Counted from the first letter of the stretch, positions 47,290 through 56,707 are shown. The stretch is DNA of 64,000 nucleotides from Alteromonas lipotrueae (GCF_019249215.1 NZ_JAESDI010000005.1:186001-250000), one strand, 5' to 3'. Numbers and translations are program-made. The notes: generated by a model from the sequence alone, not told the origin.

Positions 47290-47303
47290 TGAATACGTAT
47301 GCA
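47290..47303. promoter_or_regulatory. MalR-type operator, copy 4
   Basis: TGAATACGTATGCA, identical to copies 1 and 2, 79 nt before the second GH13 gene. Confidence 0.8.
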
Positions 47304-47308
47304 TAACA

Positions 47309-47337
47309 TTGGTTCAAATCAAAGCGCAGGTTAGTAT
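47309..47337 (+). promoter_or_regulatory. Putative promoter of the GH13-2/transporter/GH13-3 operon
   Basis: TTGGTT and TAGTAT with a 17-nt spacer; the -35 starts exactly 5 nt after operator copy 4. Confidence 0.5.
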
Positions 47338-47382
47338 CTGAATTCTGTCTTTCACTTAACGTAATTTTAACATGGGGTTGAT

Positions 47383-49347
47383 GTGTTCAATTTAAACCGC
47401 GTAAATAAGGCCGTTCGTCCAATAGGCATTCCAAAGCGAAAAAGTGTTCTAATGGCACTTTTTACATCTGCATTAATACTTCCCGTATTTAACTGTTATT
47501 CATCACAAGAAAGTAGTTTAGACGTTTACCCACCTAACTGGTGGGTAGGTATGCATGATAGTAATGTTGAACTGATGATCTATGGCGACGATATAGCTGA
47601 TGATACGGTTACAATTGTTAATAGCGACGTTGTGCTTCGAGAAAAGCATGCACTTGAAAGCGCGAACTACTTGTTCGTTACATTAGATACTTCAAAAGCA
47701 AAAGCTGGAGATGTCAAACTCCGATTTGTCGATACTGATGGCTCTACACGCGACATTAGTTATTCGTTGCAAAAGAGAAGGAATGGTTCTGCGTTACGAA
47801 AAGGTTTTGGTCCGCGAGATGCTATCTACTTGATTGCTCCAGACAGGTTTGTTAATGGCGACAAAGACAACGACGATATTGAGGGATTTATCGACAAGGC
47901 GGATCGCTCGTTAAAAGGCGGTCGGCATGGCGGTGACATTGAAGGTATTATTCAGCATCTTGATTACATAGAAGCGTTAGGTTTTACCCAACTGTGGTCC
48001 ATGCCGCTTCTTGAAAACGCTATGGATACATATAGCTATCATGGTTATTCGACTACAGACTATTACCAAATTGACCCTCGCTATGGTACTAACGAAGACT
48101 TCTTGATGTTAAGTCACGCAGCAAATAAACGGGGTATTGGTGTTATCATGGATATGGTTCTCAACCATATAGGTAGCAATCACAAATGGATGGAAGATAC
48201 CCCTTCAAGTGACTGGATAAACAATGATAGTAAGTTTATTGGTACTACGCATAAACGTGAGTCACTTCACGACCCTCATGCGATAAAAAGTGATATCAAA
48301 GGGTTTAGCGATGGTTGGTTTGTACCTACCATGCCAGATTTAAATCAACGCAATCCTCATCTTGCAAACTATCTTATCCAAAATGCCATTTGGTGGGTTG
48401 AAAGTGCTAATTTAAGTGGGATTCGAGTAGATACGTATTCGTACCCCGATAAAGCTTTTTTAAGCGATTGGACGAACCGTCTAATCAGCGAGTACCCGAA
48501 GCTCAATATAGTAGGAGAAGAATGGTCAGTTAACCCTGCTATAACAGCTTATTGGCAAGCAGGGAGTAAGAGACATGATGACTACGATAGCGCGTTGCCT
48601 TCCGTCATGGATTTTCCACTACAAGCAGCAGTCATTAAGGCGCTGACTAACGAAGAAAGTTGGAATTCGGGGTTTATCAGTATATATGAGACACTCGCCA
48701 CTGATTTTCTTTACGGCGATCCGAACAACTTGGTTATATTTCCTGACAACCATGACATGAGTCGAATTTATACACAACTTGGTCATGATGTAGAAAAGTG
48801 GAATATGGCGATGTCGTTACTGCTTACGACTCGTGGGATACCTCAGGTGTTTTACGGCACCGAAATACTCATGCAAAACGAGGGCAGTGAGGACCACGGC
48901 ATTATTCGTTCTGACTTTCCAGGCGGTTGGCCTTCTGATAGTAAGAAAAATGCATTTACTGGCAAAGGATTAACTACCGATGAACGTTGGGCTCAGCAAC
49001 GGATCAAACAACTTCTTCAACTGCGAAAAACACACCCTTTACAATTTGAAGGCTCTCTTAAACATTACGCCCCAACTGATGGTGTTTATACGTTTTTCCG
49101 TGAACCTATTTCAACACCCGAGGGCAAGAAAAATAGTAAGATTAGCGCACTAACGCCAAATGAAACGCAAGGTGACAAAATTATGGTTATCTTAAATAAA
49201 GAGACTGTGGATTTACCGATGACTACCTATGACGAAATGCTGTCTTCACACAAAACGTTAACGCGTGTAAGCGATGGTAAGTCATACAAAACCACTGATA
49301 CCATATCTTTACCTGCTATGTCCGCAACCGTTTTTATTGCGCATTAA
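47383..49347 (+). CDS. GH13 enzyme 2, cyclomaltodextrinase/neopullulanase-like
   Basis: Exported GH13 glucanase with an N-terminal cyclomaltodextrinase-type beta domain (VYPPNWWVGM...) of about 90 residues. The catalytic barrel follows: MDMVLNHIG (region I), nucleophile D350 in GIRVDT, acid/base E379 in VGEEW, and D458 in DNHDM. A short C-terminal beta domain ends the protein. The N-terminal hydrophobic segment (LMALFTSALILPVFNC) is a signal peptide, probably giving periplasmic location. It starts at GTG 47383 with GGGG five bases upstream. It is the first gene of a three-gene operon with the sugar transporter and GH13-3, and resembles the SusA role in Bacteroides. Confidence 0.9.
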   Translation: MFNLNRVNKAVRPIGIPKRKSVLMALFTSALILPVFNCYSSQESSLDVYPPNWWVGMHDSNVELMIYGDDIADDTVTIVNSDVVLREKHALESANYLFVTLDTSKAKAGDVKLRFVDTDGSTRDISYSLQKRRNGSALRKGFGPRDAIYLIAPDRFVNGDKDNDDIEGFIDKADRSLKGGRHGGDIEGIIQHLDYIEALGFTQLWSMPLLENAMDTYSYHGYSTTDYYQIDPRYGTNEDFLMLSHAANKRGIGVIMDMVLNHIGSNHKWMEDTPSSDWINNDSKFIGTTHKRESLHDPHAIKSDIKGFSDGWFVPTMPDLNQRNPHLANYLIQNAIWWVESANLSGIRVDTYSYPDKAFLSDWTNRLISEYPKLNIVGEEWSVNPAITAYWQAGSKRHDDYDSALPSVMDFPLQAAVIKALTNEESWNSGFISIYETLATDFLYGDPNNLVIFPDNHDMSRIYTQLGHDVEKWNMAMSLLLTTRGIPQVFYGTEILMQNEGSEDHGIIRSDFPGGWPSDSKKNAFTGKGLTTDERWAQQRIKQLLQLRKTHPLQFEGSLKHYAPTDGVYTFFREPISTPEGKKNSKISALTPNETQGDKIMVILNKETVDLPMTTYDEMLSSHKTLTRVSDGKSYKTTDTISLPAMSATVFIAH

Positions 49348-49385
49348 TGCGAATTATCTAAGTAAAACAATAAATAGAGCAAAAT

Positions 49386-50876
49386 ATGCAAGCAACTCAA
49401 CCACGCCTTTCTTTCTGGCAAATATGGAACGTCAGTTTTGGCTTTCTTGGCGTACAATTTGGCTTTGCGCTGCAAAATGCCAATGTGAGCCGAATCCTTT
49501 CCGACCTAGGGGCAGACCTACATTCATTATCACTTTTCTGGCTAGTAGCGCCAATTATGGGGTTAATTGTACAACCTATTGTTGGCTCAGCGTCTGACAG
49601 AACCTGGAACCGTTTAGGTCGAAGACGACCTTTTATTCTTGCAGGTGCTGTAGCTGCAGTACTAGGTATGATTTTATTACCTAATGCGCCTTTATTTGTG
49701 GCCTTTCTAGCGCCGATGCTAATGGGGGCGCTGATGGTCGCGCTAATGGATGCATCGTTTAATGTGTGCTTTCAGCCTTTCCGCTCTTTAGTGTCGGATA
49801 TGGTGCCACCGTCGCAGCGTAACATTGGTTATTCCATACAATCGTTGCTAATCAATATTGGTGCAGTAATAGGTTCAATTTTGCCCTTTGTGTTAACTAA
49901 CGTGGTTGGCCTTGAAAATACTGCGCAAATGGGAGAAGTCGCACCGTCTGTTATTTGGGCTTTCTATATTGGGGCTACGGTATTGCTTGGTACGGTTATC
50001 TGGACTGTTTTTCGCACCAAGGAATACTCGCCCGAAGAGTACAATAGATACAAAGGCCTAAGCACTGAAAATGACGTTAAGCCAGAAATTACGCCAAAAG
50101 CACCATTTATCGAGCGTATGAAAGCATTTTTTTCCTTGGTTGTTCATATGCCTAAAACCATGAAGCAACTTGCCGTAGTGCAATTTTTCTCATGGTTTGC
50201 GCTATTTATTATGTGGGTATACACCACACCTGCAATTACCCAGCACATTTGGGGAGTGGACAAAATATGGTGGGATCCAGCGCACATTGCCTCAGTTGCT
50301 CAAGTACCCGACGCTATTGTAGCCGCTAAAGGCGCAGCCGGTGACTGGGTGGGTATATTGTTTGCTGCTTATTCGGTATTCGCAGCCGTCTTCTCAGTAT
50401 TTCTCGCTCGACTCGCCGACAAGTTTGGCAGAAAAACTATTTACGCTGGGGCGTTAATTTTAGGTGGCTTAAGCTACGTTAGTTTTCTGTTCTTCCAAGA
50501 CCTCACCATGGTGAATGTAAACTTATTGATTACTGAAGTTACCGTGCCCCTTGGGGCAGTGAAGCTTCTTATCCCAATGATTGGGGTAGGGATTGCATGG
50601 GCCGCTATTTTAGCGATGCCTTATGCCATGCTAGCGGGCGCGTTACCGGCCAACAAAACCGGCGTTTATATGGGCATATTTAACTTCACGGTAGCCGCAC
50701 CACAGATAGTGTCTGGCTTAACCGCAGGCTGGATTTTAAGTAGTGTGTTCGATAACGAAGCTAAATACATTATTGTTGTCGCCGGAGCGTCCATGTTATT
50801 GGGGGCCATCGCTGTATTTTTCGTAAAAGAACACGACGTAGTAGAAGCTGAAGTCGCTGATAAGGAACTAGCATAA
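49386..50876 (+). CDS. MFS sugar transporter (SLC45/GPH-like maltose permease)
   Basis: Twelve-helix inner-membrane symporter of the major facilitator superfamily. It has the N-terminal segment FGFLGVQFGFALQNANVSRI and the loop motif GSASDRTWNRLGRRRPF, typical of the SLC45-like bacterial maltose/oligosaccharide carriers. The expected substrate is maltose or short maltodextrins made in the periplasm by the flanking GH13 enzymes. It starts 38 nt after GH13-2 and its stop overlaps the start of GH13-3 (TAATG). No maltose ABC transporter is in the window. Confidence 0.9.
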   Translation: MQATQPRLSFWQIWNVSFGFLGVQFGFALQNANVSRILSDLGADLHSLSLFWLVAPIMGLIVQPIVGSASDRTWNRLGRRRPFILAGAVAAVLGMILLPNAPLFVAFLAPMLMGALMVALMDASFNVCFQPFRSLVSDMVPPSQRNIGYSIQSLLINIGAVIGSILPFVLTNVVGLENTAQMGEVAPSVIWAFYIGATVLLGTVIWTVFRTKEYSPEEYNRYKGLSTENDVKPEITPKAPFIERMKAFFSLVVHMPKTMKQLAVVQFFSWFALFIMWVYTTPAITQHIWGVDKIWWDPAHIASVAQVPDAIVAAKGAAGDWVGILFAAYSVFAAVFSVFLARLADKFGRKTIYAGALILGGLSYVSFLFFQDLTMVNVNLLITEVTVPLGAVKLLIPMIGVGIAWAAILAMPYAMLAGALPANKTGVYMGIFNFTVAAPQIVSGLTAGWILSSVFDNEAKYIIVVAGASMLLGAIAVFFVKEHDVVEAEVADKELA

Positions 50877-52648
50877 TGATTCATAAAGTAAAAAACCTTA
50901 CCGTTGCCGTTACACTTGCTTTGGGAGTAGGCACGATAACAGGTTGTGCTAATTCGTCTGCGTCTATTTCTACGGATTCGCCACAGCTCAAGGCAGAAGC
51001 TAAATCTGCCATGTCAGCTTCAGCAGCTTCTACTAATAAAGCTAATACACAAGTCACAGTTTTAGGCACCACCACACCGTTTGCCAGCGAAGCAATTTAT
51101 TTTGTAATGACTGACAGATTCGTTGATGGCGACCCCAGTAATAACCATGAAGAACAAGGCGGGGAGTTTCCGACTTGGCAGCTACCTATGGAAAGTTCTG
51201 ACGGTGAAAAAGCCTATGTCGGCTATATGGGCGGCGACCTCAAAGGGGTGCTAAACAATGGCGACTATATTCGTGATATGGGTTTTACGGCGGTATGGAT
51301 GACACCCGTGCTAGAAAATCCAAACCAATCATTTAGTGGAGATGAACAAATCACCTATGGCGGCGCTTTTAAAGACGGCGGCAAAACGGGCTACCACGGT
51401 TATTGGGCGACTAATTTTTATAAAGCTGATGAGCATTTGATAAGTAGCGACTTAAGTGTGAAGCAATACACCACACAAATGCGTGAAAACTTTGGTTTAA
51501 AATCGGTATTTGATATTGTGGCAAACCACGGTACGCCAAGCTTTACCATGCCCTCTGACCAACCTGGATACGGTGAAATTTATAATGCAGAAGGCGAATT
51601 AGTTGCTGATCACCAGAATCTAGCCCCTGAAGACTTAGACCCCAAAAATAATCCCTTGCATGAATTTTTTCATGATTACCCAGATTTGGTAAAACTCTCT
51701 AACCTTGATGATCAAAACCCCAAGGTAAGAGATTATCTTATCAATAGTTACCTTTACTGGATTTCACAAGGCGCGGATGCGTTTCGTATCGACACCATTC
51801 GACACGTACCTCATGACTTTTGGCGAGAAATGTCTGACCGGGTGAGGGCAGAGCATCCCGACTTCTTTATGTTCGGCGAAAGCTTCCAATATGATGCGAA
51901 CTTTATTGCGCAGCACACACTTCCAAAAAATGGAGCGGTAAGTGTGCTCGACTTCCCGATGCAAGAAGCCATGGTAAAGGTGTTCGAAAAGCCACTTGAA
52001 AGTGACTTCGCTACCTTAGCCGACACCTTGTATTTAACCCATGGGCCTTATAATAACCCTTATGATTTAACTACCTTTTATGACAACCATGACATGGCGC
52101 GTATTAACGCTACCGACAATGGTTTTATTAATGCCCATAACTGGTTGTTTACGGTTCGTGGTATTCCTGTGGTGTATCAAGGGTCAGAAATTGGCTTTAT
52201 GCGTGGTACGTCTGAACACCAAGGTAACCGCAATTACTTTGGCCAAGATAATATAGACAACGCAAAGTCTCATCCTATTGCCACCGAATTGGCTAAAATT
52301 GCAAATGTGCGTAAAAACACACCAGCACTTCAACGAGGTTTGCAGTTCAATCTTGAATTAGCCGGGCATGAAGCCACATTTTACCGTGTTTTACAAAGTG
52401 ATAGTGCACAACAAACCGCATTGGTACTGCTCAATAAGGCCGATAAACCTGCCGATTTCAGTGTTGATGAATATATGCAAGCTGGCACATGGACTGAGCA
52501 GTTGTCTGGCGAAACACGTGAATTGGTTACCGGTGACGCGTTAACAACCTCAGTGCCCGCCAACGGCGTTCAAGTATGGGTTAGGGAAGGGGCGTTAGAT
52601 TCAGATGCCCTAGAAGCGGCGCTTATTAAGGAAATGTCGGCGCAGTAA
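50876..52648 (+). CDS. GH13 alpha-amylase-family lipoprotein 3
   Basis: Lipoprotein amylase: signal peptide with lipobox ITGC, then a Ser/Ala-rich linker to the catalytic barrel. Region I is FDIVANHG, the nucleophile is D306 in FRIDT, acid/base E335 in FGESF, and D406 in DNHDMARI. It lacks the N-terminal beta domain of GH13-2. The arrangement Y-F-V-M-T-D-R-F-V-D-G-D places it among the calcium-dependent secreted amylases. It is translationally coupled to the transporter gene and ends at an intrinsic terminator. Confidence 0.9.
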   Translation: MIHKVKNLTVAVTLALGVGTITGCANSSASISTDSPQLKAEAKSAMSASAASTNKANTQVTVLGTTTPFASEAIYFVMTDRFVDGDPSNNHEEQGGEFPTWQLPMESSDGEKAYVGYMGGDLKGVLNNGDYIRDMGFTAVWMTPVLENPNQSFSGDEQITYGGAFKDGGKTGYHGYWATNFYKADEHLISSDLSVKQYTTQMRENFGLKSVFDIVANHGTPSFTMPSDQPGYGEIYNAEGELVADHQNLAPEDLDPKNNPLHEFFHDYPDLVKLSNLDDQNPKVRDYLINSYLYWISQGADAFRIDTIRHVPHDFWREMSDRVRAEHPDFFMFGESFQYDANFIAQHTLPKNGAVSVLDFPMQEAMVKVFEKPLESDFATLADTLYLTHGPYNNPYDLTTFYDNHDMARINATDNGFINAHNWLFTVRGIPVVYQGSEIGFMRGTSEHQGNRNYFGQDNIDNAKSHPIATELAKIANVRKNTPALQRGLQFNLELAGHEATFYRVLQSDSAQQTALVLLNKADKPADFSVDEYMQAGTWTEQLSGETRELVTGDALTTSVPANGVQVWVREGALDSDALEAALIKEMSAQ

Positions 52649-52663
52649 ATTTTACCTCGCAAT

Positions 52664-52713
52664 AAAAAAGCGCTTGTTGCTCGTTTAATACTAATAACAA
52701 CAAGCGCCTTTTC
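52664..52713 (+). terminator. Terminator of the GH13-2/transporter/GH13-3 operon
   Basis: GCGCTTGTTG (52670-52679) pairs with CAACAAGCGC (52698-52707) and is followed by CTTTTC. An A-run lies upstream. Confidence 0.8.
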
Positions 52714-52816
52714 ATTATTTGTAAATCATGTTTTAGCGGGGCATATTCTATAACTAAGCAGCTCAAGATAGCTAACCTAAGATAGTTAGCCTAGCGAGTT
52801 AGCCAGGCTTATTAAA

Positions 52817-52891
52817 TTAGGCAACCAAGACTTAGGCAGCCAAGACTTAGGCTGCCAAGACTTAGGCTGCCAAGACTTAGGCTGCCTAGGT
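52817..52891. repeat. 15-bp tandem repeat at the 3' end of the LacI-type gene
   Basis: Five consecutive units based on TTAGGCTGCCAAGAC: units 3 and 4 are identical, units 1-2 differ by one or two bases, and unit 5 (ending CCTAGGT) is diverged. Unit 5 contains the last codon and stop of the regulator gene. On the minus strand each unit supplies a TAA in the same frame, so it looks like slippage duplication of the gene end. Looser GTTAGCC-type repeats extend left to about 52760. Confidence 0.9.
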
Positions 52892-53935
52892 TTTTGCCCC
52901 ACATGAATGCCTAATTATGACTTCCGCTGGCATGAGAAAATCTTCCACCTTTTCATTTGAAATAGCTTTAATTAACGTACTGACCAATAATTCACCGGCT
53001 AGCTTTGTGTTTTGCTGAACGGTAGTTAACGCAGGGGTCGTGAAGGCCGATACAGCAATATTATCGTAACCTACCACTGCAATATCGTCAGGCACTTTAA
53101 GCGCTGTTTGCCTTAACGCTCTCAAAACGCCCATAGCAATAAGATCAGATGCGCAAACAATAGCGTCAGGTAAGCCTGCTTCGTTAGTTTTAGCATCGTT
53201 CAACATACCTTGAATAGCATCAAAGCCAGCTTCTTCGGTAGAAACCGCATCACTTTGCAACGAACTTTCGTATAAATTATGGCTTGTTAGCGCCTCTGTA
53301 TAACCTTGAAAACGAGCCATAAACTCAGGGGCTTCATTGCCTGAATCGCCGATAAACGCAAACCGAGTTCTACCCAGGGCGATTAAGTGTTCGGTAATGC
53401 TGTAACCACCTTGAAAATTATCACAGCCAACACTCACACCTGGATGAGCGGCATCGGGTGCGCCCCAACGAACGAAATGTGTGCCTTGTGACTCAAGTTG
53501 TGCCACTTTACTGCGATAATCGGTGTAATCACCGTAACCCAATAAAATTATGCCATCTGCTTTATTTGAGTCTTCATATTCTGCATGCCAGTCATCTTCC
53601 AAGTTTTGGAACGACACCAGCAAGTCGTAACCCGCAGCCGCACAGGCACGGGTAATACTTCCTAACATGGCGAGGAAGAAAGGGTTAATCATTGAATCAT
53701 CTGAGGTGGGATCTTCAAACAACAAAAGTGCAATGGTGCTACTTTTTTGCTTGCGTAGATTACTGGCATTCTTATCAACTTTATAATTAAGTTCGCGAGC
53801 AATGCGCTGAACCCGATCACGGGTTTCTTGATTTACCAAGGGGCTGTTATTCAGTGCTCTTGATACTGTTGATTGAGAAACGCCTGCCAAATGTGCAATA
53901 TCAAAAGAGGTTGCTTTTTCTTTCATGGGCACCAT
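52886..53935 (-). CDS. LacI-family regulator, probable MalR
   Basis: DNA-binding regulator of the LacI/GalR family. The N-terminal helix-turn-helix is TSFDIAHLAGVSQSTVSRAL (residues 9-28). The hinge helix NASNLRKQKS follows, then a ~290-residue sugar-binding periplasmic-binding-protein-like domain. It is placed at the end of the starch locus, convergent with the GH13-3 operon. The four LacI-like operator copies in this locus are its natural targets. The start is 53935 or the ATG three codons later (53926). Whether it represses or activates is not shown by the sequence. Confidence 0.9.
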   Translation of the reverse strand: MVPMKEKATSFDIAHLAGVSQSTVSRALNNSPLVNQETRDRVQRIARELNYKVDKNASNLRKQKSSTIALLLFEDPTSDDSMINPFFLAMLGSITRACAAAGYDLLVSFQNLEDDWHAEYEDSNKADGIILLGYGDYTDYRSKVAQLESQGTHFVRWGAPDAAHPGVSVGCDNFQGGYSITEHLIALGRTRFAFIGDSGNEAPEFMARFQGYTEALTSHNLYESSLQSDAVSTEEAGFDAIQGMLNDAKTNEAGLPDAIVCASDLIAMGVLRALRQTALKVPDDIAVVGYDNIAVSAFTTPALTTVQQNTKLAGELLVSTLIKAISNEKVEDFLMPAEVIIRHSCGAKT

Positions 53936-53955
53936 GTTTGTCTGCTACGACCGAG

Positions 53956-53965
53956 TTGTCGACAA
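53956..53965. promoter_or_regulatory. Small palindrome upstream of the LacI-type gene
   Basis: TTGTCGACAA, perfect but only 10 bp, 20 nt upstream of the regulator start. It may be an autoregulatory site, but it does not resemble the four MalR-type copies. Confidence 0.25.
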
Positions 53966-54152
53966 GAAGAAAGATACCATACTTTCCTCTAACCACGCTT
54001 TATTTGCTAGTCACACGCCTTTTTTTAATACAAGAAACAGTAAAAAAACGTTTCATCGCGTTAAAACTAATCACTTGTAAGGCTAGGTGTAATAAAACGT
54101 GGTTGTCAGTTTTAGGTCAGTGTTATACTAATCCACAATATTAATTAATTTT

Positions 54153-54192
54153 AAACGTTAAGATTATTTTTAAACGTTAATTCAAACGCTAA
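54153..54192 (+). repeat. Three AAACGYTAA direct repeats before glnS
   Basis: AAACGTTAA at 54153 and 54172 and AAACGCTAA at 54184, all in the leader just before the glnS ribosome site. No assigned function. Confidence 0.5.
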
Positions 54193-54205
54193 GGGGAACA
54201 CGCGA

Positions 54206-55873
54206 ATGGCCGAGACTGAGCACCGTCCGACCAACTTTATCCGTCAGATCATCGACAAAGACCTTGCCAATGGTGTGCACGAGAGTATTAAAACTCGGTT
54301 CCCGCCGGAGCCAAATGGCTTTTTGCATATTGGTCATGCAAAGTCTATTTGCCTAAATTTTGGTGTTGCTCAAGATTACTCAGGTTCTTGTAATCTGCGC
54401 TTCGACGACACAAATCCAGCAAAAGAAGACATTACTTTCGTTAACTCTATCAAAGAAGACGTTAAATGGTTGGGTTTTGAGTGGGATGGTGAAGAGCGTT
54501 ACTCTTCAAATTATTTCGATCAGCTTCATGGTTTTGCGAATGAATTAATCGACAAAGGCCTAGCTTATGTCGACTTTTCTACTCAAGACGTGATGCGCGA
54601 ACTACGTGGCACATTGACTGCGCCAGGTAAGAACAGCCCATACCGTGATACCGACGTTGAAACCAATCAGCGTGAATTCGCTAAGATGACAGCGGGCGAA
54701 TATAAAGAGGGTGAGTGTAGCCTTCGCGCCAAAATAGATATGGCTTCACCTTTTATGTGCATGCGTGACCCGGTAATTTACCGTGTTAAACACGCCCACC
54801 ATCATCAAACGGGTGACAAATGGTGTGTGTACCCCATGTACGACTTTACGCACTGTATTTCGGATGCGATTGAAGGTATTACCCATTCCTTGTGTACTTT
54901 GGAGTTCCAAGACAACCGCCGTTTGTATGATTGGGTGATTGAAAATATTACTATTGACAGCACACCACGTCAGTATGAGTTTTCACGTCTTAACCTTGAA
55001 TACACCGTATTGAGCAAACGTCGATTAATTCAGCTGGTTGAAGAAAATCACGTGAGCGGGTGGGACGACCCTCGCATGCCGACTGTGGCAGGCTTACGTC
55101 GTCGTGGTTATACCGCGGGTTCAGTACGTGAATTTTGCAAGCGTATTGGCGTGACTAAAATGGACAACATGGTAGAAATGTCCATGCTAGAAGCGTGTGT
55201 TCGTGAAGACTTAAACGTGAACGCACCTCGTGCGATGGCAGTTCTCGATCCTATTAAATTAGTGATTGAAAATTACCCAGAAAACGACAGTGAAATTTTA
55301 ATAGCGCCAAATCATCCTAGTGATGAGGCTATGGGCACACGCGAAATTAGTTTCGGTCGTGAAATTTGGATTGAAGCAGAAGATTTTCGCGAGTCAGCAA
55401 ACAAAAAGTTCAAGCGTTTAGTGCTAGATAAAGAAGTGCGCTTACGTAATGCGTATGTGGTTAAAGCTAACCGTGTTGAAAAAGACGCAGAAGGTAACGT
55501 AACCACGGTTTACTGTACCTATGATGCTGACACGCTAGGTAAAGACCCGGCTGATGGCCGCAAGGTTAAAGGCGTTATCCATTGGGTTGACGCAGGAACA
55601 GCGCAGCAAGCTGAGTTTAGGTTGTACGATCGTTTGTTCAACGTGCCTAACCCCGCCGCTGAAGAGAACTTTACTGATGTGATAAACCCAGAGTCATTAA
55701 CGGTTCTGACTGGCTGGGCTGAAGCTGGGCTTGCCAGTCGTGCGCCTGAAGCAGGTGCATGGCAGTTTGAGCGTACTGGTTATTTTTGTTTAGATGCAGA
55801 CAGTACAGACGATAAGCCTGTATTTAACCGCACGGTAGGGTTACGTGATACGTGGGCTAAAATAGGCGACTAA
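54206..55873 (+). CDS. glnS: Glutaminyl-tRNA synthetase
   Basis: Class I aminoacyl-tRNA synthetase that charges tRNA-Gln. The HIGH motif is in [15 protein letters not shown] near residue 41, and the KMSKS-type loop is VLSKRRL near residue 272. The C-terminal half forms the two beta-barrel anticodon-binding domains. The 555-residue length matches E. coli GlnS (554). AAGGGG lies upstream of ATG 54206. It is monocistronic and closed by an intrinsic terminator. Confidence 0.98.
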   Translation: MAETEHRPTNFIRQIIDKDLANGVHESIKTRFPPEPNGFLHIGHAKSICLNFGVAQDYSGSCNLRFDDTNPAKEDITFVNSIKEDVKWLGFEWDGEERYSSNYFDQLHGFANELIDKGLAYVDFSTQDVMRELRGTLTAPGKNSPYRDTDVETNQREFAKMTAGEYKEGECSLRAKIDMASPFMCMRDPVIYRVKHAHHHQTGDKWCVYPMYDFTHCISDAIEGITHSLCTLEFQDNRRLYDWVIENITIDSTPRQYEFSRLNLEYTVLSKRRLIQLVEENHVSGWDDPRMPTVAGLRRRGYTAGSVREFCKRIGVTKMDNMVEMSMLEACVREDLNVNAPRAMAVLDPIKLVIENYPENDSEILIAPNHPSDEAMGTREISFGREIWIEAEDFRESANKKFKRLVLDKEVRLRNAYVVKANRVEKDAEGNVTTVYCTYDADTLGKDPADGRKVKGVIHWVDAGTAQQAEFRLYDRLFNVPNPAAEENFTDVINPESLTVLTGWAEAGLASRAPEAGAWQFERTGYFCLDADSTDDKPVFNRTVGLRDTWAKIGD

Positions 55874-55909
55874 GCCACGCCATCAAGAAAACATAAAGTA
55901 TCACTATTA

Positions 55910-55935
55910 TAAAGCCGCGTTTACGCGGCTTTTTC
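55910..55935. terminator. Intrinsic terminator of glnS
   Basis: AAAGCCGCG-ttta-CGCGGCTTT followed by TT, 37 nt after glnS. The sequence is symmetric enough to act also for yciK on the minus strand. Confidence 0.9.
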
Positions 55936-55960
55936 TATGGCTATGTGTTGGTAGTCACTT

Positions 55961-56707
55961 TTAGCGCTTAGGTTGGCAATCAAGAGATTGACCATTCACA
56001 TCAATACTGTCGTTACCCATGAGGTAAAGATACATAGGCATGATGTCAGCAGGTGTTTTCAATGTATCAGGGTTTTCAGCAGGAAAAGCCTGCGCGCGCA
56101 TATTGGTGCGTGTGCCACCTGGGTTAATACAGTTAAAGCGTAGCGACTTATTTTGATACTCGTCAGATAACGTCTGCATGACACCTTCTGTAGCGAACTT
56201 CGATACCGCATAAGTCCCCCAAAACGCGCGACCTTTTCGCCCAACGCTAGAGGTAGTAAAAATAACCGATGCATTGTCAGCTTTTTCTAGGGCAGGGATT
56301 AGCGCCTGCGTTAAGAAAACCGTACCATTTACGTTGGTTTGCATCACATCAAGCCATTCTTGTTGCTCAATATCTTTAAAAGAACTTAAATGCCCAAGCA
56401 CAGAAGCGTTGTGTAACACACCATCTAACTTACCGAATTGGTCTATAATGGTTTGCGTCATTTGTTGATAGTGTGACGGTGTTGCGCCTTTTATATCTAG
56501 CGGTACTATTGCAGGTTCAGCACTCCCAGCATTTACGATTTCGTCGTAAACGGCTTCTAGCTTAGAGACGGTTCTGCCTAATAAAATACAGGTGGCACCA
56601 TGTTTTGCGTAAGTCCGCGCTGCTTGAGCACCGATGCCATCGCCAGCACCTGTGATAAGAATGACTTTACCCTTTAATAAATCGGCAGGGGCTTGATAAT
56701 CGTTCAT
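55961..56707 (-). CDS. yciK: YciK-family short-chain oxidoreductase
   Basis: An SDR-family oxidoreductase of the YciK type. The Rossmann motif is TGAGDGIG (residues ~20-27), followed by HNAS and the catalytic TSSVGRKGRAFWGTYAVSKFA with Tyr and Lys. NPGGTRTNMRAQAFP and TPADIMPMYLYLMG match E. coli YciK closely. Substrate is unknown. The 248-residue length is typical. It is divergent from the lipase gene across a 316-nt region. Confidence 0.93.
   Translation of the reverse strand: MNDYQAPADLLKGKVILITGAGDGIGAQAARTYAKHGATCILLGRTVSKLEAVYDEIVNAGSAEPAIVPLDIKGATPSHYQQMTQTIIDQFGKLDGVLHNASVLGHLSSFKDIEQQEWLDVMQTNVNGTVFLTQALIPALEKADNASVIFTTSSVGRKGRAFWGTYAVSKFATEGVMQTLSDEYQNKSLRFNCINPGGTRTNMRAQAFPAENPDTLKTPADIMPMYLYLMGNDSIDVNGQSLDCQPKR

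Noticed and set aside
52817..52891. Possible CRISPR array
   Set aside because: The 15-bp units are contiguous with no spacers and overlap a gene end; they are a simple tandem repeat.
53956..53965. TTGTCGACAA as a fifth MalR-type operator
   Set aside because: It does not match TGAATACGTATGCA beyond general symmetry; kept only as a low-confidence palindrome.
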